NCBI GenBank assembly: GCA_027625915.1
Contig: JANTQA010000019.1
Coordinates: forward strand, 315,001 to 379,000
Length of the DNA: 64,000 bases
Direction of reading: 5' to 3'
Origin: Anaeramoeba flamelloides
Lineage: Eukaryota; Metamonada; Anaeramoebidae
Shown: positions 34,349 to 48,866 of the stretch, piece by piece
Layout of the letters: each line of letters starts with the position of its first letter
Position numbering within the stretch: position 1 is the stretch's first letter
The notes under the pieces: model-generated
The model's database searches: none
What the model was told of the DNA's origin: nothing
The model's input: only the letters and a program-made list of their open reading frames with translations
Program-made: the position numbers and the translations under genes

Positions 34349-37300
34349 ATGTTAAAGAATCACCTTTTAATTCTGTTAACCTTAACAGTTTTAACTGTAA
34401 TTAATGGTTTTAGTGGTTCTATTGTAACTGTTGATTTACGATCAAATTGGCCACGAAGTTCACTTTTAGGAGAGGCGTCTGAGTATCTTTACACCATCTC
34501 ACCTGATTTATTTTTTAAATTTGTTGGGGATGTTGCTGCGAATGATGAGAAGTATTCTTCAAGCGAGTATGATCAATTAAAAGGAATTAATAGCTTTGCC
34601 GCCTTGCATTTCACGAGCGAATTGGAATTTGAATTATTAAATTGGACTCTCTCTACGCACAAATACAGCGCATTGCTGGAGTCGCATCGTCAATTAAAGT
34701 TGTCTACCCACTCGCGATCCTTTCAGTGCTTATCGTCGGATCACTTTGTAGACTTCCGAGGCAAAATTATCTGTAACCAGGAATTGCTCTTAAAATTGGT
34801 CCATGGCGAGCCCACAATGTTCGACGAAATGTATGAAAACGAAAAAAATATTAGCCCAGCGCCAGTAATTGTTCCGCTGATAACAACACTATTCAAGATG
34901 GTCTTTTCAAAATCAGAAATCACGAAAAACTATGAACAAGAATACCAATTCGAAAGATCTCGGATCTATGAATTTGATCGCACGTGGAGGAACAACCTTT
35001 TCCATCCTGGCACTCAAAAAAGCAACGACTTTGAGCCAATGATCTTTTATATGAAGCTTGGTGCACCGAACCTCTTGGGTTGGATCCAAACAATGGATAC
35101 CGTTTGTAAGCGCTTTTATTGTGTGTTTCGTCATAACCCAACGCTAGTAGCCCCGAAATTCCCGCTTTCAGGTTGGGGGGTGCAATTGAGGCCCTTTGGC
35201 TACTCGATGGAGTATGGCGTAGTTGATGATTATAACGCTAGCAACTCCCTTTCTTCAAATATTTATAAAAGTATAAAGCATGACGAAGTTGGTGGGCAAA
35301 GGTTGATTAAAGAGGAATCACAAGCCTTAGATCAGTTAATTGGTGAACAGCAAAACAAGCAAGAAGAGGATCAAGAAATTGGCGAACAGAACCACAAGAA
35401 TAACGACAATGAAAGTAAGATCAATTTTAAAAATTTTGGATTCAAGACAGCCCAAAAAATTATTAATTCGGACGATCCCTTGTCTTCAATAAACTTAATA
35501 TCACAAAATTTGCCCTTGTTGGTGTCAAATATTGATAGTATCCAATTGGATGGCTCAATCCATCAGAGTATTCTTAAAAATCAAAGGACTTATCTATCTG
35601 AAGAGGCATTTAACAAAATCTATTTAAATGGAAGAGAAATATCTGTATCAGATTTTTATCCAGATAATGTCGCAGAGATAATGAAACAAGAATATTACAA
35701 AATTCAAGAATATGAAAAATTATTCAAGACCTTAAATCGACAACAAATTATTAAATTAGCTTCTTTACCTGGACAATCTAGAAAAGTGCCTAGAGTAGAT
35801 TTAAATCAAAATGTTGTATGGTTAAATGATATTGAAAAGGATAACCTTTATCTCAATTGGCAAAAAAATATTAGAGTTATGTTACAACCGATACAGTAAT
35901 TTGATATATATTTTTTTTTTTTTTTTTTTACTTGTGATATTGTCAATTTTAAGGAGGGGTATAATTTAAATTCCCTCCTACAGTTATATCTCATGATTTG
36001 TTATGATTGAAAAGAAACCAAGAAAACTACAGATGGTTTTCTTCTTCTCTTTTCAATAAAAACTCATGATAGTAGGTTGATATACTGGAATTTTTCCGAG
36101 TTACTAAGGTATATACAAGTTAAGTAGAGTATCAGAGCACTGGTAATTAAAAAAAAAAACAAAGTCATCAACAATAGTAAAGACGGTATAAAAATATTTC
36201 GCATATTATATAAATGTGATACAACAAAGTTCATTATTCCCTCTCTCATAAGATATATAAGGTATTTCCAAAAAAGTGGTGCTTTTTTTTTTATGTATTT
36301 CCAAAAAAGGAGAAGATTTTCTTTAAAAGTATTTCTATTTGAAAATTGGTGATATCAAATTAAGTGAAATTTAAATAATAACTGAATCAGTTACCTATTA
36401 TATTCTATTTCAGAATATGTTTCATCAAAAGATTTCTAAAAAATGAAAAAAAAAAAAATAAACATTTTTTTTATTGATGAAAGAAGTGTAAATTACACTC
36501 TAAATGTCCTTTTACTTAAAATTTCCTCAAAGGTAATTTAAGCATAAAATCCTAGATTTCACGATTGTTCAAGGGAAAGACACACCCAAAATTTTATGTT
36601 TAAAAAGCAAAAGCAAAAAATTGAAAAGAAAAAAGGAAAAAAGAAAAAAAAAATTGAAATTTAAAAAGGGTTTAACAGAAAAAATTGGTAAAAAATCAAA
36701 AAAAAATCCAATCCTATCTTTAATTAAGGACTCCCAAAATCACAGTCATAATACTTTTGGTTGATTTAATAATTTGATAATTGATCATGATTGTTCACTT
36801 GATTATTTCGTTGTTTAATTTGTTGTAATTTCTTTTTTTTTTTTTTGATCTCGTTTGGTTTAAACCTTTGGCCATTTTTAGGCTTTGCTTTTTTGTTTCT
36901 ATTTTCAAATTACTCATACTTTCATGTTTCAGTATTTCATTATTAGTAAGTAACCACTTGATCTTTTTCCGTTGTAAATCTTCTTCTCAATATAAAGAAG
37001 ATCCAGCCAGAGTGAAAAATGGAAAAAAATAGAATTTATTGACTTTATGAAGGAAGAAGAAAACTTCAAAGCTTTGTTTCGGTCAAAGTGGAACCAAAAT
37101 TTTTTACAAATATCAATTATTTTATAAATGGCTTTCAAAGATAAAAAAAAGAAATATGTAGAATAATACACATCAGAGAAATAGTTAATATCATGTATGA
37201 AGTAAATCAATATATCTTCTTAAAAAAATTGAAAAAAAACAAATTCTTAGTCCACAATTGAAAAAAGCAAAAATGTTCATTTTTAATCTTCCTATTAAAG

Positions 37301-40300
37301 ATCCAAAGAAAATCCCAATAGAAATCAATATGAATTCTTCTACAATCATTTCCACAGTTTCAATAGCATTATAATAACACTTTTTTTACTTTATAACTCT
37401 CGATCTTACAATAAAAGAAAATTCTCGCAAAACAATTACATATGCAAAAAAAAATATAGGAAAAAAAAAAAATCACAAAAAAAACAAAAATAAATGACTA
37501 TCGTTTTGAAATTTTCAAAATTTAATTTTTTCCTTCTAATATTCATTCAAACCCATTAAATGCATGTAACCGATTACCACTTTTCCCCTAAAACTGGAAA
37601 ATAGTTTATTTGGTTTAGATATCTTCTTAAACATGAAAAAGTGAGTTTATAAAAATAAAAAAAATATTCTGAAAATATATTTTCTAAAATATCTTGAAAT
37701 AATTTAATGATTTTTCTCTTTTTTTTTTTTGTAAATTATATAAATAATTTCTTAATATATTTAAAAATAAATAAAAGAACTGGAAACATAATATTTGTTA
37801 GAAAGAATTTATACACGATAATAACGGTGTGTGATCTAAGTTCAATAGATTCGTTGATACTAATGAATAAATTGTATTATGATTATCAAAGGAATGCACC
37901 ATTTAGATATGGATTTTTATTTTCAAGTAATGAAAAAAATAAATATATTGCCAATCGGGTTGAAAATCTCTTTTTGTATATCAAAAACAATGTGGGTGTT
38001 CGGCAAAGTTTTGAATTTATCTCAAAAGTTGTTCAACGCAGTGGTAATGGCAATGGTTTTATTATTGATTTGAGAATTGTAAAAAAAATTTTTTTAGAAT
38101 TTTTAAATCATGATCAAGAAATATTAGATAATGTTTTAATGGATTTACCATTCCAAGAAGAAATTGACAAAATGTATGCATATGTTCAAAATAAAGAAAT
38201 CCACGAATACCCTTTAATGACTATAAATGGCAAAATTATTGACAATTTAGATGTCAAATATAATTATTTTCCAAAAATTTTACAAGAAAAAAAGGTGTTA
38301 ACGCGACTCATACGAGAAAACAAAATTCAATCCAGTAATGAAAATATTTTTAATAAAATTCTATCAAACTTTAATGTGAATGAATATATTGACAAAGACA
38401 TTTTCAAGATAACCAATAATTATCGATTTTCACCCGAAGAATTTTTGGAAATATCCAAACAAGTCCAATATTTTACAAATCCAAAAATTGATAATCGATT
38501 CGATGTAAACGAAAACTTGGATATAAAAAATGATTTTAATGGTGTTACCCATTGGTTAATTATTAATTTTCATAAGGATGATTATGGAAGGCAAAAAAAA
38601 ATAATGAATTGGGTGAATGAATTAAAGGAATTGATTGCTTCTGAAAAGGTTAATTCTCGCATTGGTGTTCTTTATAATCTTGAAGGGAACTTTAACGAAT
38701 TAGATTATATAATTTTAAATCAAGAAATATTTGGGAAAAGTATCAAAAAGGAATCTTTAATATATCATTCTGATTTTGTCCGAAATACTTTAAAAATATC
38801 AAATTCACAATCAGCCATTGTCACTAATGGTAATTTGTTTGTCTTTAATGAAGATGGCATAACAAATTTTAATTTAAAACAACTTGAATTACTTACAAAA
38901 ATAGAAAAAATGCATTCCACACAGAAAATTATCAACTTATTTAATGATTTTGATATTAATCATGCATCTTCGTCAATGGGCAATATATATGATTTATTTT
39001 TCTATTTATCCGTGGATATGGGATATGAATATCAAAATTCAATTTTTAGAAATGAACAATATCCTTTAAATAATGGAATTAAAAAATCTTTAAATGATAA
39101 ACAGGCAGGCTTTGTTTTACAAAAATTTGAATCACAAGAAAAAATTAATTTTCAATTTTTTATTATTTTAAATCCAATTGATGAACAAGTCCCAAAATTT
39201 AGTAAAATTTTAATTGAAATATGGAAAAACTTTAATAATATTGAAATGTGTGTTCTATTCAATCCGGATGCCAATATACAAAATCTTCCTATTCAGCAGT
39301 TTTATCGTTATGCATTTGACTCGTCAATTAGATTTGACCAAAATGGTAAATTATTAGATCCTGATATGTCAGTCGTGTTTACACATGTACCTGAACATAT
39401 TACTTTTTCATTGATTGAAGATATTCCAGATTCTTGGCTTATCGAAAAATTCCAAGCAAAATTTGACCTTGATAATATTAGATTTGATAAAATTGTAAAT
39501 GTTTTTTTTTTTTTTTCTTATTTTTTTTCTTATTGTAATTCAAGATTTATGGTTTTAAACACTTCTTTCTATACATTTTTTTTTTGGATACATTTTGAAA
39601 ATTAAATATTTTATGATATTTGGATGAGATTGATATTAAAAAGAAAAGTCTCAGAAAAATCAAAAAGAATTAAGAAAATAACCTTTAGTGGTGAAGATAT
39701 TTGAGCTAACATACATTAATTTCGTGAAGTATCAATTTAAAATATGATACTTTTCAATTTTGGATATTGTAATTTCAATAGTAGAGTTTAAATTGGATCT
39801 AAATAACAAATTTTTACAATAGATTTTATCAATTGAAATTTCCATCTAAAAGAAAAGTTTCTAAAATCTAATTTCATTACCCGAAAGAGCTTCATGAAAG
39901 TAGGATGAAAAACTTCAAAGCTAAGAATTTACATGGCTTCGAGCAACTAAAATAACTAACAATATAAAAAGTCAAGGATCATTTTTTGCACCCTTCTCCA
40001 ATTACAATATTCTCTTGTTATATGAAATAAAAGGAGATTGTATTGGAAATTTAAATTCACTTTTTAAACAAAATTCAATTAAATACATTCATAAATTAAC
40101 CTGAATTTAGAACATTAATTTTGAAAAACTACTAAAGATCTAACAAACTCATTTCATAAAAAAGTTTCAATAAGCAAAAAAATAATTTTTAAAAAACAAA
40201 AAAAAATTTGTCATTCTTTTATTAGGTTGGCTTACATTAGGGTTTTTACGTAATCTTTTTGCAGAAAATGAATTACGGAACAGAAATTTCAGAAAATGAA

Positions 40301-43300
40301 TTATATAACGAAAATTCCAAAATAGATGATTTTTTTGTTTAAATTTTCAAGATTAGTAATATTTTAGGTAATATTTTTGCAGAATATGAATTCTGGAACA
40401 GAAATTATAGAAAATGAATTATATAACTAAAATTCACAAATAGATGATTTTTTTTTCTATTAAAAGAGAAAAAAATCAATAAAGTATTTTAATTTAAAAT
40501 ATTGAAGCAAAACAAAAAAATAATTGTTTTGTAATTGATTATTTCAATTTCTGTGTCTAATAATTATTCTCTCATAATTTATTAATACATATACACACCA
40601 ATTTTTTTATCGAATTTCATAATATTCATTATGACTCCTTCTCTTATATGGGATTAGATAGCATACATAATTTGTTCTTCTTTGCTTTTTTGTATTAATC
40701 TAAAACTATTTTCTTATCTCTTGAAACTCTTTTTTATTAAAATATGTTTCTTCCGATAAAGTTAAGGGAGAAGCCACCATAAAGTCAAATTTTTCACTTT
40801 TTAACATTTTTCAAAAGAAGATTAAAAAAAAAACATTTTTTACTTTGGCTGTGTGTCTTGTTGATTTTTAGTATTCAAAGTACTTGTTGAAAAACAATTT
40901 ATTAATTTTTTTTTCAGAAGGTAAAATTAAATGCCATAATATAATGTTAAGTTGATTTGTTTTATCTACTTTGGGAAATGTTAAATGGTTTAACTTTTGT
41001 TCTTGTCTCAGCATTTGATTGTGGCATTTTATTTTATATTGGAAAAAAATCTAATAAATTCTTTTTAAAATTAGACACTTTAAATACTCAAAATTAAACA
41101 AAACCACAACTAAATAAAACAAGAAAGCTTTCAGATCCATTTGTAAATGTAAAAAAAAAAAAAAAGTTAAAGTGTTAGCTTATGGTATAATACTCTTATT
41201 CTAATTCAACTTACTCTAAATTTTAAAAGGAAACAATTTGGGCTGGACTAATAAAAAATAAATAAAAAAAATGGTAAACAATCTTTAGATCTATCATTTT
41301 ATGTTTAACCTTTTTGTGAAATATTTTGAATTTAAACTAACTGCTGTTTTTAAAAAATGATTAGGTCAAGCGATTGTTTTAACCAAAGAGAATTAAAAAT
41401 ATATAATGCATTTAATGATATCTATTCGATCCTGAGTATTTTTATTTATTAAGTAAATTTAATATGATAATAAGTTGGGATTCAAGGATTATTCCTTAAT
41501 TGATAAGTATTGCCAATGCAAATGATCATTCAATCCGCCAAACAAGTCTTGTCACCAAAAGAAAAATATCTTTTGATCTGATCATTGGTTTAATTTCTTT
41601 CTTTTAGATTTATTTTTCAAAATAAATTGTTTTTTTTGAAAGGATCTTTGTATGATCCAATTATTATTTTTCTTATTCTAAAATATGTTAAAATTACTTG
41701 AAAAGTTCTTAATTACTAAATTGGAAATAATTTTTAACACTGGTATGAAGACCAATACCATGATTTGTAATTTACATATTATCTAATAGAATCTCACAAT
41801 TACAAATAGTTACACATTTTACTAAAAACTAATTAGGAATTGAAATGGAAATGATAAATTAAATGTGTAAACTTATAAAAAAATAATTGTTATGAATTCA
41901 AGGATTTTTTAAAATTCCACAAATAAAAAATTTTAAAGATTGGAAAGGTAATAGAAAAAGTTATTTTTTGATTTTATTATTCAGATATATTTTGTTACAT
42001 TGTAGAGTTAAATTCAAATAAATATTTTGAAACAAATGTTTTAAATAAATCCAATAATAGATTAAAAGTTCTAAAATAAGGATATATTTTTATTGATGAA
42101 AATTCAAAAGAATTATCAAGAAAAAATAATGATATTTTTGTTAGATAATAACAAAAGGTGGTTTATTATTTTATTATTAATAATAAACAAGTTACTAAAA
42201 CATTTCAAGCAACGTAAAAAAAAAAGAATTTTATTAATTAACATAAAATTGTTTAATAATATTCAAATAATATTATCAAATAAAATGAATTACTTTTAAA
42301 AAAGATATGGCAATTAACAAATAAAAATTTATATAAGAAATACCAATGAAATCTGAAATTCTCTTTTCTAAAATAGAATTTTGAAAAAATAATAATTATT
42401 ATTTAATAAATTTTTTTTGAGATCTCTAGAATATTTGGATTTTGAAATCAGTTTTTCCGATAAAATTATATTCAAATAATTACTAGGTAATATATAAATA
42501 AAATCTGAAAATACAAAGTTAATGGATTAAGTCTTATATCTCAAAAAAATAATATCCATGAAAAAATTTTAAATTACTTTAAATTTAATTTTTTTTTTAA
42601 ATAATATTTTCTCTCTGAAATTTTAAAAGTAGATATTAGTAAAATTAAAGTTTTAGATTTTTTTTTTTTTTCTACATTTTTTGAAGAGTCTAGAACTGTA
42701 AAGAACTAATATAATTTTTAATAAACTATCAAATATTTTAATTCCGGTGGTTGTTATGATGTTGCTACTCCCGTAATATGTTTTTTAAATTTTCTAGTTT
42801 GTATTATTACTTGTAAATTATTTTATTTTACTATTTTTGCCTGAGACTTTAATTTTGTGAAAAAAAAAATAATCAAAAAATTATATTTCGGAATAGAAAT
42901 TACATAATATCTTTTACATAAATTAAATTCCTGGAAATATATAGTTAAAATAAAATTGTAACATAAATTTTAGAAGCAATGTAATTACGAAAAAAAAGAT
43001 CTGATCTCAAAAAATAGGGGAATATCTTTTGATTTTTTTAATACCATTTTCTATTTCTACTTGATATATTAAATCAAAATAAGGTTCTTTATTTCATAAT
43101 TTTTTTTTTATTCCGGAAAATCCCTTTTATATAAACGAACATGTGTGTTTTTTTTTTAATACTTGAAATTTAATAAAATACAAAAACGAAAAAAAAAAAA
43201 AAAAAAACAGGAGCCAAAAGAGGAGATAATCCAGGCAAGATATGAATTGACACATTTATTAGTTACTGGAAAATGTTTTGAAGTGGAAGGCCGACATGAA

Positions 43301-44539
43301 AAATATCCATCTGGTTTGGAAATATATTTAGGTTTACCAAATTTGATTAAAAATATACAGGACACTTTGGTTATGACAAATAATGGTTATTTCCAAATTA
43401 AAGCAAACCCTGGTTTCTGGGAACTTTCATTAAATTCTGTAGATCAAAGGAGTTCATATGAATTGACAAGTCAAAATGAAAAATTTTTATTAATTTCAAG
43501 TTTACGGGGGCAAAATCTAGATCTGGAAGTGTCAAGACAATTGCGATACAAAGTAAATGAAAATGGACAAGAGAATAATCACCCTTTAAAAAAACAACAA
43601 CGGGAAAATCAAATTAATGTGTTTATAACAGTATCTGGGCATTTAGATGAAAGGTTATCAAAAAATATGATGCTAAGTGTCATAAGTAACACAAAGAATC
43701 CAGTAAAATTTTGGTTTTTAAAGAATTATCTTTCACCAAAGTTTAAATATATTTTGCCATTTATGGCAGATAAATATAATTTTGAATATGAACTTGTCAC
43801 TTACAAATGGCCCAAATGGTTAAATCAGCAAAAAGATAAGAATAGAATCATGATGGGCTTTAAAATCTTGTTTTTAGATGTAATGTTCCCAAATGAAATT
43901 GATCGAATTATCAAAATCGATGCTGATCAAATAGTGCGAGCAGATTTGAAAGAATTAATGGAAATTGATTTGAAAAACAATGTAATTGCAATGGCTCCCT
44001 TTTGTGATAGTAAAAAGGAAATGGAGGGTTACAGATTTTGGAAAACAGGCTATTGGGAAGAACATTTACAGGGGAAGCCCTATTTTATGTCTGCCTTGTA
44101 TGTACTTGATTTGAAAAAATTCCGAGAGAGAAAAGTTGGGGAGCAATACCGCAAAAATTATGAATATCTAAGCCATGACCCAAATAGCTTAGCGAACCTT
44201 GATCAAGATTTGCCAAATTATTTACAGCATCAAATACCCATTTTCGCTCTTCCGAGAGATTGGCTATGGTGCGAAGCTTGGTGCAGTGATGAAACAATGG
44301 AAACAGCTAAAACGATAGATATTTGTAATAATCCAGATACCAAAGAATCCAAATTAGAAATAGCAAAAAGATCAATCGATGAATGGCCAAAAATAAATAA
44401 AGAAATGCAAGATTTTGAAATGAAAATTATTAAAAAGAAATACTCAAAAAGAAATAAAAATAAAGTAAATGCTGAAAAAAATATTGTTTATGAAATGGAC
44501 GAACAAGATATACTCGCTTCAAACTATGTTTTTGATTAA
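34349..44539 (+). CDS. UGGT: UDP-glucose:glycoprotein glucosyltransferase (UGGT), three exons
   Basis: Exons 34349-35895, 37778-39494 and 43211-44539 join in phase to 1530 residues (human UGGT1 is 1555). UGGT is the ER folding sensor that re-glucosylates misfolded N-glycoproteins for another calnexin cycle. A signal peptide (KNHLLILLTLTVLTVINGF) is followed by the long thioredoxin-like sensor region. GNIIFVRKNLYTIITVCD just after splice 1 matches the 'IRFIRKNLFNLV' segment. The GT24 catalytic domain (about 1225-1490) is well kept: KFWFLKNYLSPKFKYILPFM, a DAD metal site at 1325-1327 in IDADQIVRADLKEL, NLDQDLPNYLQHQIP, DWLWCEAWC and DICNNPDTKE. The C-terminus ends NYVFD, without a KDEL-like ER retrieval signal. 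Introns of 1.9 and 3.7 kb hold repeats. The third exon's acceptor follows a long A run, so its exact start could shift slightly. Confidence 0.92.
36470..36992 (+). repeat. Solo arm of the long-arm fold-back element
   Basis: It begins GAAGTGTAAATTACACTCTA and follows the left arm of the 29638-31206 element to GTAACCACTTGATCTTTTTC and just beyond, then stops. No second arm follows. It lies in UGGT intron 1, directly before the truncated 690-bp element at 37072. Confidence 0.8.
37072..37612 (+). mobile_element. 690-bp element, copy 2 (diverged, shortened)
   Basis: The left end TTGTTTCGGTCAAAGTGG and right end CCCCTAAAACTGGAAAATAG correspond to the termini of copy 1. AATATCAATTATTTTATA and AATAATACACATCA are shared near the left. 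A central stretch including the inner hairpin is missing. It lies in UGGT intron 1. Confidence 0.65.
40247..40460 (+). repeat. Tandem duplication of about 119 bp in UGGT intron 2
   Basis: TTTTTGCAGAAAATGAATTA with GAAAATGAATTATATAAC and AATAGATGATTTTTTT is repeated once about 119 bp later with few changes (TTTTTGCAGAATATGAATTC in the second). Both units carry a good splice-acceptor-like TTTTTGCAG. Confidence 0.8.
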
Positions 44540-47500
44540 ACTTATTATATAAATAAAAATATGACAATGGTTTTTATCTTTTATTAATAATCTCAAAAGT
44601 TATTGAGCTCTTTGATTTATTTCTACGAAAAAATAATTGAATAATATTTTTGATCACTTTGAGTGCAATTTTATTGATTATTTTTTTCGCCGAAATCAGT
44701 GATCTTTAGAAAAGTGCTATCAATTACAGCAATTAAATCCAAATTATTGAATATAATTTTTTCAAAATAAATACGAATAACCTTATTCCCGTTTTGAAAA
44801 TTTTATTCTAGATCAGAAATTGAATTTTTGAAATTAGAAGAAAAAAAGTTCATTTTTAGTGTGGTCATTTTAAAAAAGTGGAGGTTTTTCTTTTAAAAGA
44901 TGTTACTTGAAGGGTTTGGTTCATCCTTTTAAAGGGGTTGAGTATCATTGTGATAACTTTTGGAAATGGTTTTGAGAATGACTTTACTATTTTTTTTTTT
45001 TTAATCATTTTTTTCGTATTTTGAGTTATAATTTTTCAAAACTTTATATTTTGTTATCTGACTAAATTATTTTTCTCAGTTAGAAGGTGAACTTTTTTGA
45101 AAATTTTGTTTGGCTTTAAAAGTGAAATTTAAGATTTTTGATACCAAGTATTTAAATTATAAAAACAAATTTGAAAATTTTTTTAATTCATTTTTTTTTT
45201 TTATTTTACTAAAATTTACTTTTTTGATATTTTTGAATATTTTATTTTTTGCTTAAATCAAAAGAATAAAGTTTTTATCAATCTCACTTTTAGCTATTAA
45301 TTGTATCTCAAATTTAACAAATCGTCGATTTAGAAGGGTGAAGTGTATGCCTACAAGGTGTTATATTTCAGCTTTGTAGCATTATTTAACTGGAGTAGAA
45401 GCTCATTTGGTTGTGGTTAAAGTACATTTTTTTTTTTAATTTCTTCAAAGTTACACGCATCAAAAGTAGTAATAACAGTAAATGAAAATTCCAATTTAAC
45501 CCAAAAAATGCTACCAACATATTTTTGCTTAAATGTTTCGATATTTTTTCAACTTGAATTAACTGTCAAACCCAAAACTAATACAGATAAATTCAAAATA
45601 AAGTTTTAAACTTTTTGGTTCAATTTCCATTATTTTACATCTTGTAAACCGAATTTTAAGGACTACGTTTTTAGGTGAAAACAGTGAAATAATCGATAAA
45701 ATCACCCTTGAATAAGTTATGTAATCCAAGTAATATTTATCCACGTAGAATTTCTTTTCGAAAAAATCTGAAATTTTCACAATTTCAACAATTTTCACAA
45801 TTTTTACCTTGTTAGATCATGCTAAATTTTGATTTTAATATTTTTGAATTTCCATTTCAACTTTCGGAACTCACTCTATTTTCTTGAGCTATTCTACACA
45901 TATTTTTTAAATTTGTTTTTACAAGTTTGAAATGTTCTCAAATTTGAAATGCACTTGAAAATCCCCAAAAGCAATTTTTTGTAATTATTTTTTTTGTTCT
46001 TTACAATTTTCCTTTCCATTGAATAACAAAGAAAAATAGTCTTCCTGAAAAAGTAAAGATGATAAAAAATGTTTTTTTTTTTTTTGTCCAATTTCTTCCG
46101 TGTGAAAAATTTTTTTGAGAAGCGAAAGTGAAATAACACAATTACTCAACCCCCTCAAGGGTGGGAACGTAGTCCTTAAAACATTATTTTTCCAAAAAGT
46201 ATTGTTTCCACCTAATTTAAAAGTTTTCTGAGAATTTAGAACAATAACATTTATTATTCAATTGTCATAAAAACAATTTTCAAAAAGAGGAAAGTGGACA
46301 AAAAAATTAACAAAGTGTTTGTGAATTTATTAGTATATTTCAAAAAATTGGAAAATCTTAATTTCTGTCCAATTCAAAACTTACTCATTTTGGGTTTAAA
46401 CCAATTCTAACATTTATTTTTTGAAGTATTAGAATAAACTTTTTAATTTCAAAATTATCCAATATAAATACTATTTGTTGTTAAATAAATTGAACAAATT
46501 TTTCATTCAGCTTTTCAAAAAAAGGTTTTAAAATCCTATAAAATTTCAAATTTTTAAATCCACAAATCAGATTAAAATTTTAATTTCCTAATAGAATCGG
46601 GGCTTTGATGATTTGTTTTTATTCCTTGGATTATTGATTTTTTTTTAGAAAGCCGAAAGAAAATTTTGATTCTTTTATTTTACAATAAACAGTAGTTAGA
46701 AATTAAATATATCTCTATATAGAAGGTGAAAATAATAAGAATTATTAGACAAATTAAAGTATTAGAAATAAAAATATCTCATCTCAAAATGAAAATTAAA
46801 GAATTCAGATAAAGTTCAACATAAAAATATAAATAAGATTGATCAAAGTTATTTAAAAAAGTTTGGTAAAAAATTAAAACAAGAAGAAAATAATAATAGC
46901 AATAATTCGACGACTAATAATGTTACCACAATACCATTCAACAATTTGAATTTTGTTAATATCAATATTTTTCTCTCAATTAAAATAGAGAAATGAGGAG
47001 TATTCTAAAAGGGATAGTAAAAAAGAATTTTAATATTGTTTTATTATAAACTTGTAAAAAACATTTGATCAAAAAAATATAAATATTTCAAAAAAAAAAA
47101 GTATATTACAAATAATTTCAACAAATGTCATTCCTAATTTAAAATTCACTTAAAATTTCAAGGAATTTACATTGAAAATTGTTTTGAACTTAGGTAAACT
47201 AATAGGTTGTGAATTGGATGCTACCTTGGAACAAGATAAAAAAGCAAAACATATTTTTTGAAACAAGCATTATATTTGTTGGGCAGGTATTTTTTTGATC
47301 ACTGTCGATCTTGGGTGAATGTCAAAGTTTCAAAAACATTAAATACTTTTGTTTCAAAAAGTATGACAATTACTAATTTTTAAGATATAAATAGCTTTTT
47401 TTCGAAAAACTCAAATATGATCTTTATTCTGAAATTTTTTGTGCAAAAAATTATCTTTTTATCTTTCAATATCTGGATAATTCTTTTTTAAAATTTATTT

Positions 47501-48866
47501 AAAGAAGCCTAATTCTTTTTTATATGTTGTTACAGTCATCACATTGGTTTGTTTCTTTTATTTCTACAGTAAGCCAATATTTTTTGAATACAATTTTCGT
47601 AATGAGTTACCGTAAAAAACATGGGTTGGTTACACCACTTTAGTATTGGTAAACAACAGTAATAAAAAGAATTTTGATTTTAGTTTGAATAGGAAAAGAA
47701 ATACACATAAAGATTAACCTTTTCGTTTTTTCAACTTTTTGTTCATTCTCCCAATTACAAAAACTTTTCAAAAAAGCAAAAAAATCATTATTACGATTTA
47801 ACTGACAAAATTTATCAAATGATCATTTACATCCAATTAAATGGGTTTTGGTAGATCACTTAACATTTGTGATTAAAGTACGGTTTATCAAACAAAAAAA
47901 TACACATTTTTTTTTTTTTTTTTGAGAGAAAAAGGAAACTTTTTTGCAAATAACGACTTTTTCAAAAAAAAATTTTTTCTAAGGTTTAGAATGACCTAAT
48001 AACAAGTAACCAAATTCAAATATTTTAAAAATAGGATTACTGTTAAATTCCAAAATATAATTACTAACTTTTGAGTTCTATTTCCAACTTTTTTATTTTC
48101 TTTCTTTACCTTTATTTTAATTTAATCAAGAATTTTTTGTTAAAATGCAAAGAAAAAGAGTAAATTAGTCAATTATTGATATCTTCCCAGTCTTCAGCTG
48201 TTTAGAAAGTATTGCTAACTATATTTAAGAAAAATGGTCGTCAAACTACAAGGTTTGGAAACATATTTCGAATTTATCAATTTCAAAAATGAACAAGAAA
48301 AAATTAAATTCTGAAATTTATCCGACTCTAAACGATTATCTCTCTTTGTACCATTATTTGGAAAAAATAAAAACAAAGCAATAAGATTGAAAAAAGCATC
48401 TATATATTTGAAAAATAGTGGAACAAGGTTTCAAAAAATGTTTAACTTGAATAACTCAACAAAATAAGTGAGATTGATAATAACACACTTGATTCACTTT
48501 TTTTCGAATAACCACAACCTAAAGTCTGAATAAATAGTCATTTGAGAGCTAGTTTACCAGTATGATCAAAAATTTGCGAATTAAAAAAAGAGTGACTGAA
48601 GAATAGTGTGACTGTTTACTTGTTCATCGTAAATGTTTTTAAATTTGGTTCTGTGCTTTTGTCTTTAATTATGGAATGAAAACAGCAATCAAATATTTTT
48701 ATATTCGACTTAGATCTTTTGTTTTCCATTGTCCCTCAAAGGTACTCAAATTAAAATTGTAAAGTTAAATTAAGATAGACAGATTCAATATATTTGTGCT
48801 TTTAATTATTCAGTTTGGAATTTTGCAATTATTTAATTTTTGTCACTTTTATCAGAAACTTTTTGA
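44540..48866. other. Intergenic region between UGGT and the zinc-knuckle gene
   Basis: No firm gene. Partial inverted repeats link GGGGTTGAGTA (44935) with its complement near 46145, and TTTTAAGGACTACGTT (45655) with its complement near 46170, suggesting a worn fold-back element at about 44880-46190. A region near 45555-45625 resembles 2095-2150 in the Vps55 intron. A coding-like island at about 47190-47385 is reported as a finding. Confidence 0.45.

Noticed and set aside
34741-35141. Three minus-strand ORFs within UGGT exon 1
   Set aside because: Shadows of the strongly supported plus-strand gene.
36064-36249. Small minus-strand ORF with a hydrophobic stretch
   Set aside because: Inside UGGT intron 1, no splice partners or recognisable family; hydrophobic codons are expected from T-rich DNA.
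45559-46139. Two minus-strand ORFs of about 80 codons
   Set aside because: They lie in a worn inverted-repeat region; the translations show no domain and one part matches intron DNA near 2.1 kb.
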